From NCBI GenBank assembly GCA_004295885.1, contig SEDG01000077.1, forward strand, positions 1 to 10,571: a DNA stretch of 10,571 nucleotides, given 5' to 3'. Position numbers and translations under genes: made by a program. The notes under the pieces were generated by a model. That model made no database searches, was not told where the DNA came from, and saw nothing but the letters and a program-made list of their open reading frames with translations. How positions within the stretch are numbered: position 1 is the stretch's first letter; each line of letters opens with the position of its first letter. Below are positions 1 through 6,311 of this stretch, one piece after another. The stretch is from Pedobacter sp. (GTDB lineage Bacteria; Bacteroidota; Bacteroidia; Sphingobacteriales; Sphingobacteriaceae).

Positions 1-1134
1 TTGGAAACTATTGCGGGCTTAAGTGCAGAAGAAGCAAAAAACCAACTGGTAGAAAATATGAAAACCGAAGCTCGTGCTCAAGCCATGATGCAGGTTAAAG
101 ACATTGTTGATGAAGCTAAGTTAACTGCTAGCAAAGAAGCTAAAAAGGTGGTTATCCAAACTATTCAACGTACGGCTGCAGAGGCTGCGATTGAAAATTC
201 TGTTTCTATTTTCCATATCGATAGTGATGAAATTAAAGGTCGCGTGATTGGTAGAGAGGGTAGAAATATCCGTGCTTTGGAAGCCGCAACAGGAATTGAA
301 ATTATTGTTGATGATACACCAGAAGCAATTATCTTATCAGGTTTTGACCCGGTGAGAAGAGAGATTGCTCGTTTGGCCTTGCACCGTTTGGTAACTGATG
401 GTCGTATTCACCCAGCTCGTATTGAAGAGGTGGTGGCAAAAACCAAGAAGCAAATTGAAGACGAGATTGTTGAAATTGGCGAACGTACGGTTATTGATTT
501 AGGTATTCATGGCTTGCATCCAGAATTGATTAGAATGGTTGGACGTATGCGTTACCGTTCATCTTACGGACAAAACTTATTACATCACTCTCGTGAGGTA
601 GCTAATTTCTGTGCTACAATGGCGGCAGAATTAGGCTTAAATGCTAAGATGGCAAAACGTGCTGGTTTATTACATGATATAGGTAAAGTGCCTGATGATA
701 ATCCAGAATTACCTCACGCTATTTTGGGTATGCAGTTGGCAGAAAAATATAAGGAACATCCTGAAGTTTGTAATGCAATTGGAGCTCACCATGATGAGAT
801 AGAAATGACCTCGATGATTTCACCAATCATTCAAGCTTGTGACTCTATTTCTGGCGCAAGACCAGGAGCAAGACGTGAAGTAGTAGAAAGTTACATCAAA
901 CGTTTAAAAGAGCTAGAAGAACTTGCTTTATCTTACCCTGGTGTTGAAAAAACATTTGCGATACAAGCTGGTAGAGAGTTACGTGTAATTGTAGAAAGTG
1001 AAAGAATTACAGATGCACAAGCGGAATTACTAGCAGCAGATATTTCTAACCGTATTCAAACTGAAATGACTTACCCTGGTCAAATTAAGGTAACGGTAAT
1101 TAGAGAGACCAGGTCTGTAGCTTTCGCTAAGTAA
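1..1134 (+). CDS. rny: Ribonuclease Y, C-terminal part (gene cut by window start)
   Basis: Endoribonuclease Y starts decay of many mRNAs and is normally tethered to the inner membrane by an N-terminal helix and long coiled coil. The frame is open from base 1, so the TTG there is an internal Leu codon and not a start; judged by the usual length of about 520 residues, some 140 residues (anchor and most of the coiled coil) lie upstream. Numbering from base 1, the tail of the coiled coil is followed by a KH RNA-binding domain with GREG at 84-87 and then an HD metal-dependent hydrolase domain with HH at 195-196 and the catalytic HD pair at 225-226 (LLHDIGK). The C-terminus ends naturally (SVAFAK, TAA) and is followed by a good terminator at 1217-1246. 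The family call is very secure. Nothing in the visible part is odd. Confidence 0.97.
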   Translation: METIAGLSAEEAKNQLVENMKTEARAQAMMQVKDIVDEAKLTASKEAKKVVIQTIQRTAAEAAIENSVSIFHIDSDEIKGRVIGREGRNIRALEAATGIEIIVDDTPEAIILSGFDPVRREIARLALHRLVTDGRIHPARIEEVVAKTKKQIEDEIVEIGERTVIDLGIHGLHPELIRMVGRMRYRSSYGQNLLHHSREVANFCATMAAELGLNAKMAKRAGLLHDIGKVPDDNPELPHAILGMQLAEKYKEHPEVCNAIGAHHDEIEMTSMISPIIQACDSISGARPGARREVVESYIKRLKELEELALSYPGVEKTFAIQAGRELRVIVESERITDAQAELLAADISNRIQTEMTYPGQIKVTVIRETRSVAFAK

Positions 1135-1144
1135 AAGATAATGT

Positions 1145-1168
1145 AATCCTGAGCGTAGTCGAAGGATT
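1145..1168. repeat. Short imperfect palindrome, CCTGAGCG-AGTCGAAGG type
   Basis: Six-base arms AATCCT (1145-1150) and AGGATT (1163-1168) enclose GAGCGTAGTCGA. From memory, this word closely resembles a short interspersed repeat (CCTGAGCGNAGTCGAAGG) scattered between genes in many bacteria, including Bacteroidota. It lies 11 bases after the rny stop codon. Its function is unknown. Confidence 0.5.
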
Positions 1169-1216
1169 TGAGTTAACATATTTGAAAAGCTCAGACTGAT
1201 AAACAAATATTTTTAA

Positions 1217-1246
1217 AAGCGTCCCGAAACTTCAGGACGCTTTTTT
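1217..1246 (+). terminator. Rho-independent terminator of rny
   Basis: A perfect 8-bp stem, AAGCGTCC (1217-1224) with GGACGCTT (1235-1242), has a 10-base loop and runs into six T residues at 1241-1246. It lies about 80 bases after the rny stop codon and separates rny from the next gene. Confidence 0.88.
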
Positions 1247-1261
1247 ATCTTTATGTTATGA

Positions 1262-1319
1262 ACCACGAAGGAGCTTAGGTTATAAAGAATAACCTTAGTG
1301 CGCTTTGTGTCTTTGTGGT
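1262..1319. repeat. Long imperfect inverted repeat with ACCAC/GTGGT ends
   Basis: Outer arms ACCAC (1262-1266) and GTGGT (1315-1319), and inner arms GGTTAT (1278-1283) and ATAACC (1289-1294) around a 5-base loop, form one imperfect hairpin with an unequal middle. The right arm carries the words CTTTGTG and CTTTGTGG. From memory it resembles ACCACGAAG...CTTTGTGGT intergenic repeats of Bacteroidota. It ends 17 bases before the next start codon, so it probably lies in that gene's leader or promoter region. It has no T tract of a terminator. Confidence 0.55.
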
Positions 1320-1336
1320 AAATTAAAAATAACCAA

Positions 1337-1837
1337 ATGGAACAAATAGAAAAACGCCCAGTAGATGTACTTTTTGATAAATACGCAGAAAGTCATCAAA
1401 ATCAAACCAACGAAACTATTCATTGGATTTGTGTGCCACTAATTGTTTTTAGCTTATTAGGTTTAGTTTGGCAAATTCCATTTCCGCACTTAGATTTTTT
1501 AGGTCAGTACAATGGCTATTTAAATTGGGCATCGTTTTTAATTGCATTCGCGATGTACTATTATTTTACCTTATCTCCTGTACTTTTTTTCTTAATGATA
1601 TGGATTATTGGGTTGATGAGTTATGTGATAGTTAAAATAGAACTCGCTTTTGGTTTGGGCAGTTTAACAGCTTGTTTAATTTACTTAGCTATTTTCGTAT
1701 TTGCCTGGATTGGTCAATTCATTGGGCATAAAATTGAAGGAAAGAAACCATCGTTTTTAGATGATGTAAAGTTCCTGTTGATAGGTCCCATTTGGTTATT
1801 ACATTTCGTTTGCAGAAAAATAGGATTGAAATATTGA
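1337..1837 (+). CDS. DUF962 / Mpo1-like membrane protein
   Basis: This 166-residue protein matches the DUF962 family, which includes yeast Mpo1, an iron-dependent dioxygenase that removes one carbon from 2-hydroxy fatty acids in sphingolipid-related alpha-oxidation. The family signature is visible at both ends: an N-terminal segment with H20 and H29 (ESHQNQTNETIHW) and a C-terminal segment with H131 (QFIGHKIEGKKPSF), the likely metal ligands by analogy. Between and after these lie hydrophobic segments at about 31-47, 64-78, 80-100, 110-128 and 146-157, so it is an integral inner-membrane protein. ATG 1337 is the first start of the frame, and the length fits the family. Pedobacter-like bacteria make sphingolipids, so a hydroxy-fatty-acid role is plausible but inferred. 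It is a single gene bounded by repeats. No perfect TAnnTTTG promoter is seen upstream. Confidence 0.85.
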   Translation: MEQIEKRPVDVLFDKYAESHQNQTNETIHWICVPLIVFSLLGLVWQIPFPHLDFLGQYNGYLNWASFLIAFAMYYYFTLSPVLFFLMIWIIGLMSYVIVKIELAFGLGSLTACLIYLAIFVFAWIGQFIGHKIEGKKPSFLDDVKFLLIGPIWLLHFVCRKIGLKY

Positions 1838-1844
1838 TATAACT

Positions 1845-1905
1845 TCCCGCTGATTTTGGAGATTACGCAGATAGGTAATCTGCAACATCAGCGTTATCTG
1901 CGGGA
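1845..1905. repeat. 61-bp symmetric imperfect palindrome
   Basis: The element is exactly symmetric about base 1875. Paired arms are TCCCGC (1845-1850) with GCGGGA (1900-1905), GAT (1852-1854) with ATC (1896-1898), GAT (1861-1863) with ATC (1887-1889), and GCAGAT (1867-1872) with ATCTGC (1878-1883), around a 5-base loop. The word GCAGAT/GCTGAT recurs at spacings of about 9-10 bases. It begins 8 bases after the DUF962 stop codon. It has no T tract, so it looks like an interspersed intergenic repeat and not a standard terminator, though the hairpin could still protect or end the mRNA. Confidence 0.6.
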
Positions 1906-1988
1906 TAACATTAAAGTTAATTTGTTGTTAACCATCAAAAATTAACCATTAGCCGTTGCCAATAACAAAATCGCCCTTGGCACATTAA

Positions 1989-2073
1989 TTAACATGCCAT
2001 TTAACATTAAATTAACCTGTTGGTAAACGAATGGTAATTTATAGCTAACACGGAGCTAACATTGTGGTAATAG
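1989..2073 (+). promoter_or_regulatory. Operator array A: 11-bp direct repeats with TAA core
   Basis: TAA occurs at 2002, 2013, 2024, 2035, 2046, 2057 and 2068, exactly 11 bp apart. The five complete units from 2012 to 2066 all end in G, giving a pattern NTAA-N6-G; good examples are TTAACCTGTTG (2012), CTAACACGGAG (2045) and CTAACATTGTG (2056). A further TTAACAT at 1989 is 12 bp upstream of the 2001 unit. An 11-bp direct-repeat period is what OmpR/PhoB winged-helix regulators bind, and the T-rich words resemble the Pho boxes of cyanobacteria and Bacillus. It extends into the receptor reading frame, and no TAnnTTTG element follows in phase (TAGTTGAA at 2071 is the nearest). The regulator's identity is inference. 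Confidence 0.65.
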
Positions 2074-4763
2074 TTGAAACTTTAATAGGCGCTGGCGTAA
2101 AAATCTCTGGAACGACTAAAGCCGTAGCAACAGACGTTGAAGGAAGATATACACTTAGCGGTTTAGCTGCAGGTAAATATGTATTAGAAGTATCTTATGT
2201 TAGTTATAATACAAAAAATGTTACTGAAGTAGAGGTAAAAGACAATGCTGTAACTACGGTAAATGTTGTTTTAGAAGAAGCAAGTTCTACTTTAAGTCAG
2301 GTTGTAATTACTACATCGGTTAAACAAGAATCAGTAAACACCTTATACTTAAAGCAAAAAACAAATGTGAGTATTTCAGATGGTATCTCGGCAGACCAAA
2401 TTAAACGTTCTCCAGATAGAAACACCTCAGAAGTTTTAAAAAGAGTAAGTGGCACAAGTATTCAAGATAATAAATTTGTTATCGTTCGTGGTTTGAGCGA
2501 TAGGTATAACGCAACTTTATTAAATAACGCCATCCTGCCAAGTTCAGAACCAGACCGTAAAGCTTTCTCATTCGATATCATTCCATCAAATATGATCGAT
2601 AATATCGTTATCAATAAAACTGCTTCGCCAGATTTACCAGGAGATTTCTCAGGTGGTGTAGTGCAGGTTTTAACAAAGGATATCCCAACTGATAATTATC
2701 TTTTCGCATCAGTAGGTACTGGTTATAACTCTCAATCTACTTTTAAAAATTTCCATCTTGGAGAAAAAAGCGGAGTAGAAAACTTTGGTTTCTTTAAAAG
2801 CAGCAGAAACATTCCAAAAGGAGTGCCTTCAACTGCAAGGTATAATGTACTAACCTCCAATCAGAAAATTGATGCAGGTAAATTATTTGCCAATTCTTTT
2901 CAAACCAATAACTATAATTCGGCCATGCCAGCTCAAGCTTACCAATTGAGTATGGGATTACGCAAAGAATTAAAAAATAAGGCGAACATTGGCGCCATCC
3001 TTTCTTTAACGTATAGAAATGCAGAGAATAAAAATGAGTCGGAAAGATTTGAGTATGAAGGTGCAACAACACAATATGATTTCAAAGATGAGACTTATAA
3101 ATTCAGTTCATCTGTTGGAGCTTTAGCCAATATCGCATACATTAAAGGCAACAATAAAATTGCATTTAAAAATTTATACAACATCTCTTTGGATAATACC
3201 TACACTTCTCGCTCGGGAACTCAATTTGTTGATAAGGATTACATTAAAGGTTATTCTTATGATTTGGTAAGTAAATCACTATTAAATACACAACTAGAAG
3301 GTGAGCATAAGTTAGATTGGGAGGATTTAAAAATCAACTGGAATTTAGGTTATTCTTACTCTGATCGCTTGCAGCCAGATTTGAAATCTATTAATTATAG
3401 ATTAGACTATGACCAAGGCGCAACAAAATACGAGGCAGTAGTTCCAAATGGAACAGCATCAAGAACAGACGCAAGTAGATTCTTCTCAGAACTGTTTGAA
3501 GACAGTTATAATGCTGGCTTAAATCTAACTTTACCGCTCACGCTTTTTAAAGAGAAAAGCTTTTTAAAAGTAGGTGGCATGAAACAATATAAACTAAGAG
3601 ATTTTAAAGCTCGTAAATTTGGTTATATTAAATCGTTCGGTTCTTTTGATGCAAACTTATTGTTCTTGCCTTTTAACCAAATCTTTGACCCAGCAAACTT
3701 AAAACCAACTGGTTTTATAATGGATGAAGGAACTGAAAACGCAGATAAATACGATGCGACTTCTGATTTAAATGCAGGTTATGCCATGTTGGATACTCGT
3801 CTTAGTAAGAAATTAAGAGTTTCTTTTGGTGCAAGGGTAGAAGATTCTTATCAATTGGTAAACACTGCAGACTATACAGGTGCAAAGGTTAAAGTAGAGA
3901 AACAATATTTAGACGTACTACCTTCATTAAATGCTACTTATAACCTAAGTGAAAAAACAAATCTTCGTTTTTCTGCATCGCAAACGGTTACAAGACCAGA
4001 ATTAAGAGAGCTTTCTAACTTTGGTTTCTTCGATTATATCTCAAAAAGAATTTTACAAGGTAATCCAGATTTAAAAAGAAGTCAGAACACTAATATCGAT
4101 TTCAAGTATGAGTTCTTCCCGGGTGCTGGTCAAGTGTTATCTGTTTCTGGATATTACAAATATTTTAAAAATCCAATTGAGCAAGTTGTTTCTTCAGGAA
4201 GTGTGAAAAACATTACTTTCCAAAATGCAAATTCTGCAACTACTTACGGTATGGAGTTCGAAGTTCGTAAAAACTTAAGTTTTATTAATGATAATGATTT
4301 TTATAAAAACCTAACGGCATACGCCAACACTTCCATCATTTTTTCTACTGTAAACTTAAATAGTTTAGTTTCAGAAATTACCTCAAGAGCATTACAAGGT
4401 CAATCGCCATACTTAATTAATGCAGGTTTGTTATTTAATGAGCCAAAAAGTAACTTATCTTTTAATTTATTGTATAACAGGGTTGGAGAAAGAATTTCTG
4501 AAGTAGGCTATCAAGGTTATCCAGATATCTATGAAAAAGGAAGAAATATGATAGATTTCCAAATCTCAAAAAGACTATTAAAGAATAAAGCAGAACTACG
4601 TCTTAATTTCGCTGATATCCTTAACGAGAAGATATATTTCTATCAAAACAACAACACTAAGAAAACTTATCAAGCAGGAACAGATAATATCATGAATACT
4701 GCAAGAACAGGAACTGGTGCAAGTTTAACATTTACCTACAATTTTAGCCTAGACAAAAAATAG
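2064..4763 (+). CDS. TonB-dependent receptor, apparently missing its N-terminus
   Basis: This is an outer-membrane TonB-dependent transporter of 899 residues as read. Residues about 7-80 are the carboxypeptidase-regulatory (CarboxypepD_reg-like) domain, entered abruptly at ETLIGAGVKISGT. Residues about 100-215 form the plug, with VRGLSDRYN and the family-typical stretch ending PGDFSGGVVQV. The rest is beta-barrel, ending in an aromatic strand (LTFTYNF) near the C-terminus. Members normally start with a signal peptide and about 15-20 further residues before the LIGA motif; none is here. The in-frame stop at 2046 limits upstream extension, and GTG 2064, 8 bases after GGAG, is the only reasonable start; the next in-frame Met is near residue 178. 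All frames upstream are full of stops. The remaining 2.7 kb is intact, so a recent 5' deletion or an assembly error is likely. The substrate cannot be read from the sequence; the partner is the lipoprotein downstream. Confidence 0.85.
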   Translation: MVIVETLIGAGVKISGTTKAVATDVEGRYTLSGLAAGKYVLEVSYVSYNTKNVTEVEVKDNAVTTVNVVLEEASSTLSQVVITTSVKQESVNTLYLKQKTNVSISDGISADQIKRSPDRNTSEVLKRVSGTSIQDNKFVIVRGLSDRYNATLLNNAILPSSEPDRKAFSFDIIPSNMIDNIVINKTASPDLPGDFSGGVVQVLTKDIPTDNYLFASVGTGYNSQSTFKNFHLGEKSGVENFGFFKSSRNIPKGVPSTARYNVLTSNQKIDAGKLFANSFQTNNYNSAMPAQAYQLSMGLRKELKNKANIGAILSLTYRNAENKNESERFEYEGATTQYDFKDETYKFSSSVGALANIAYIKGNNKIAFKNLYNISLDNTYTSRSGTQFVDKDYIKGYSYDLVSKSLLNTQLEGEHKLDWEDLKINWNLGYSYSDRLQPDLKSINYRLDYDQGATKYEAVVPNGTASRTDASRFFSELFEDSYNAGLNLTLPLTLFKEKSFLKVGGMKQYKLRDFKARKFGYIKSFGSFDANLLFLPFNQIFDPANLKPTGFIMDEGTENADKYDATSDLNAGYAMLDTRLSKKLRVSFGARVEDSYQLVNTADYTGAKVKVEKQYLDVLPSLNATYNLSEKTNLRFSASQTVTRPELRELSNFGFFDYISKRILQGNPDLKRSQNTNIDFKYEFFPGAGQVLSVSGYYKYFKNPIEQVVSSGSVKNITFQNANSATTYGMEFEVRKNLSFINDNDFYKNLTAYANTSIIFSTVNLNSLVSEITSRALQGQSPYLINAGLLFNEPKSNLSFNLLYNRVGERISEVGYQGYPDIYEKGRNMIDFQISKRLLKNKAELRLNFADILNEKIYFYQNNNTKKTYQAGTDNIMNTARTGTGASLTFTYNFSLDKK

Positions 4764-4767
4764 GTCC

Positions 4768-4822
4768 TTAACATTAAGGTAATATTCAGATAATCAAATG
4801 GTAAAGAAGGCTTAATACTTAA
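4768..4822 (+). promoter_or_regulatory. Operator array B: 11-bp direct repeats with TAA core
   Basis: Starting 4 bases after the receptor stop codon, TAA occurs at 4769, 4780, 4791, 4802 and 4813, exactly 11 bp apart. The first three units end in G as in array A (TTAACATTAAG at 4768, then units at 4779 and 4790). Aligned without gaps from its first unit to the unit at 2001, about 28 of 44 bases agree, including a shared TTAACATTAA and AATGGTAA. It precedes the -7 element at 4838 and so probably controls the lipoprotein gene. The last two units overlap the left arm of the hairpin at 4807-4837. Confidence 0.65.
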
Positions 4823-4844
4823 AAAATATTAAGCCTTTATTTTT
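4807..4844 (+). terminator. Hairpin terminator between receptor and lipoprotein genes
   Basis: A perfect 11-bp stem, AAGGCTTAATA (4807-4817) with TATTAAGCCTT (4827-4837), has a 9-base loop and is followed by TATTTTT. It should end, or partly attenuate, transcription from the receptor gene. It lies inside the promoter region of the lipoprotein gene. Confidence 0.75.
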
Positions 4845-4845
4845 G
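4838..4845 (+). promoter_or_regulatory. Sigma -7 element of the lipoprotein gene
   Basis: TATTTTTG is a perfect match to the Bacteroidota -7 consensus TAnnTTTG. It lies 28 bases before ATG 4873, implying a leader of about 20 nt, and 25 bp downstream of the last TAA of array B. It overlaps the T tract of the hairpin, so part of the match could come from that tract. Confidence 0.55.
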
Positions 4846-4872
4846 AACAAATAAAAATTAAAAGCAAGAACA

Positions 4873-6201
4873 ATGAGAAATTACAAATTATCAGTTTTAT
4901 TTTTGGCAGCTCTTTTGGCCTTCGCATCATGCAGAAAAAGTGATGATGAGGAAGTTGTGGTAATTCCAAAAGCACCAGAAACTTTAAATGGTGAAATTAC
5001 AACAAGCAGAACTTTAACTGCTGATAGACAATGGATTTTAGACGGAGTAGTGTTGGTTAAAAATAATGCAGTTTTAACTGTAGAGCCAGGAACTGTAGTA
5101 AGAGCTAAAATTGGAACTAAAGCCGCCTTGGTAATAGACAAAGGTTCTAAATTAATTGCAGATGGAACAGTTACCAAGCCAATTGTTTTTACTTCTGGTA
5201 AAGATGCAGGAAGCAGAACTCCAGGCGATTGGGGAGGAATAATTTTAGTAGGTAAAGCACCAACAAACAGAACAACTGCTGTTGCTGTAGAGGGTGGTGT
5301 TGCCTTAACTTACGGAACTGATAATGTGCCGACAGATAACTCTGGAATTTTACGTTATGTGCGTATTGAATATGCTGGTATTGGTGTAAACGATAGCGAG
5401 ATAAATGCCTTAACATTTTATGCTGTAGGTAGCGGAACAATAGTTGAAAATGTACAAACTGTATATGCTAATGATGATGCTTTTGAATTTTTTGGCGGAA
5501 CGGTACAGTGTAAAAATTTAATCGCTTACGCAACTGCGGATGATGATTTCGATTTTGACTTTGGATTTAACGGAAGCATACAGTTTGCATTGGCTTTAAG
5601 AGACCCTGCTTTTGTTGATGCAGTTGATGATGGCAATGGTATTGAGTGTGATAATGATAAAGATGGAACTGATGCACTTCCAATTACACAACCTAAATTA
5701 TCTAATTTAACTTTAATTGGCCCAAACAATGCAGCTGGTACAGCATCTAGACATGCTTATGGTAACCGTTGGAGAAGAGGTTCTAAATTTATTTTTAACA
5801 ATTCTATTATTTTAGGAAACCAAAAAGGTGGATTAAATATCGAATCTGATAAATCTGCAAACTTCTACAAAGCTGGTGATTCTCAATTTAAAAATAATAT
5901 TGTAGCTGCTTTCGGCCCTGCATTCTTAGTAACTGCAACTACCTTAACAACTACAGAAATGCAAACAAAAGCACTAGCAGATGGTTGTGTTGTTCTAACA
6001 GATGTTAATGTTGGCCTTAAATTAAATAATCCATTTAACTTATTAGCTCCAAACTTCTTGCCTGCTACAGGTTCTCCAGCACTTGCAGGTACTTGGGTAG
6101 CAACTACAAACGCAACAGCTGTAACTTATCGTGGCGCTTTTGGAACTACAGATTGGACAGCGGGTTGGGCTAATTGGAATGCGCAAAACACAAAATATTA
6201 A
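4873..6201 (+). CDS. Surface lipoprotein with acidic beta-helix-like repeats
   Basis: This is a 442-residue lipoprotein. The signal peptide ends in a lipobox LAFASC with the lipidated Cys at 20; the next residues, RKSDDEE, match the acidic lipoprotein export signal described in Bacteroidota (S/K followed by several D/E), so surface exposure is predicted. The body has hallmarks of a right-handed parallel beta-helix: short repeated strand-turn units, WILDG and AVLTVEPGTVV early, then PGDWGG, LRYVRIEYAG and NLTLIGPNN. Unusual acidic clusters stand out: NDDAFEFFGG at 200-209, DDDFDFDFG at 223-231 and ECDNDKDGTD at 258-267, which may bind calcium or another cation. Cys213 and Cys259 could pair. 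I recognise this as a conserved Bacteroidota family often found beside TonB receptors, but know of no proven function. Position, with its own array and promoter behind the receptor, suggests a cell-surface partner of that transporter. Confidence 0.85.
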   Translation: MRNYKLSVLFLAALLAFASCRKSDDEEVVVIPKAPETLNGEITTSRTLTADRQWILDGVVLVKNNAVLTVEPGTVVRAKIGTKAALVIDKGSKLIADGTVTKPIVFTSGKDAGSRTPGDWGGIILVGKAPTNRTTAVAVEGGVALTYGTDNVPTDNSGILRYVRIEYAGIGVNDSEINALTFYAVGSGTIVENVQTVYANDDAFEFFGGTVQCKNLIAYATADDDFDFDFGFNGSIQFALALRDPAFVDAVDDGNGIECDNDKDGTDALPITQPKLSNLTLIGPNNAAGTASRHAYGNRWRRGSKFIFNNSIILGNQKGGLNIESDKSANFYKAGDSQFKNNIVAAFGPAFLVTATTLTTTEMQTKALADGCVVLTDVNVGLKLNNPFNLLAPNFLPATGSPALAGTWVATTNATAVTYRGAFGTTDWTAGWANWNAQNTKY

Positions 6202-6221
6202 TAACAAATAATATCTACCTG

Positions 6222-6260
6222 AAAAGGCATCGTAAATTTTACGATGCCTTTTTTGTTTTT
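6222..6260 (+). terminator. Strong Rho-independent terminator of the lipoprotein gene
   Basis: A perfect 13-bp stem, AAAAGGCATCGTA (6222-6234) with TACGATGCCTTTT (6240-6252), has a 5-base loop and is followed by TTTTTTGTTTTT from 6249. It starts 21 bases after the stop codon and also isolates the next promoter from upstream transcription. Confidence 0.93.
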
Positions 6261-6305
6261 ATAACCCAAGCTTAACTTTGATTTAACAAGCTAAAATTAC
6301 CTTTG
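6261..6305 (+). promoter_or_regulatory. Operator array C with complete promoter, facing no gene
   Basis: ATAAC at 6261, TTAAC at 6272 and TTAAC at 6283 are spaced exactly 11 bp (TAA at 6262, 6273, 6284). TTTG at 6277-6280 and TACCTTTG at 6298-6305, separated by 17 bases, form a full Bacteroidota promoter (-33 TTTG, -7 TAnnTTTG). The last TAA is 14 bp before the -7 element, 11 less than at array B, so both share one helical phase. Transcription would start near 6312 and run rightward, but no plus-strand gene follows. Confidence 0.6.
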
Positions 6306-6311
6306 CAATGT

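Noticed and set aside
1..3. TTG at the first base as a start codon for RNase Y
   Set aside because: The protein begins inside the coiled coil that precedes the KH domain; the true start lies upstream of the window and this is an internal Leu codon.
1905..1949. Extra TAAC words (1906, 1918, 1929, 1943) as a further upstream operator array
   Set aside because: Spacings are 12, 11 and 14 bp and they are not in phase with array A, so they may be chance in AT-rich DNA.
1906..2063. A signal peptide for the TonB receptor in another frame (frameshift explanation)
   Set aside because: All three frames have frequent stops here; ATG 1994 opens only ten codons with no hydrophobic signal. A simple frameshift cannot restore the N-terminus.
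2794..3072. A 92-codon reverse-strand frame inside the receptor gene
   Set aside because: It is antisense to a clear receptor barrel, with low-complexity content and no family features; likewise the reverse-strand frames inside the lipoprotein and apt genes.
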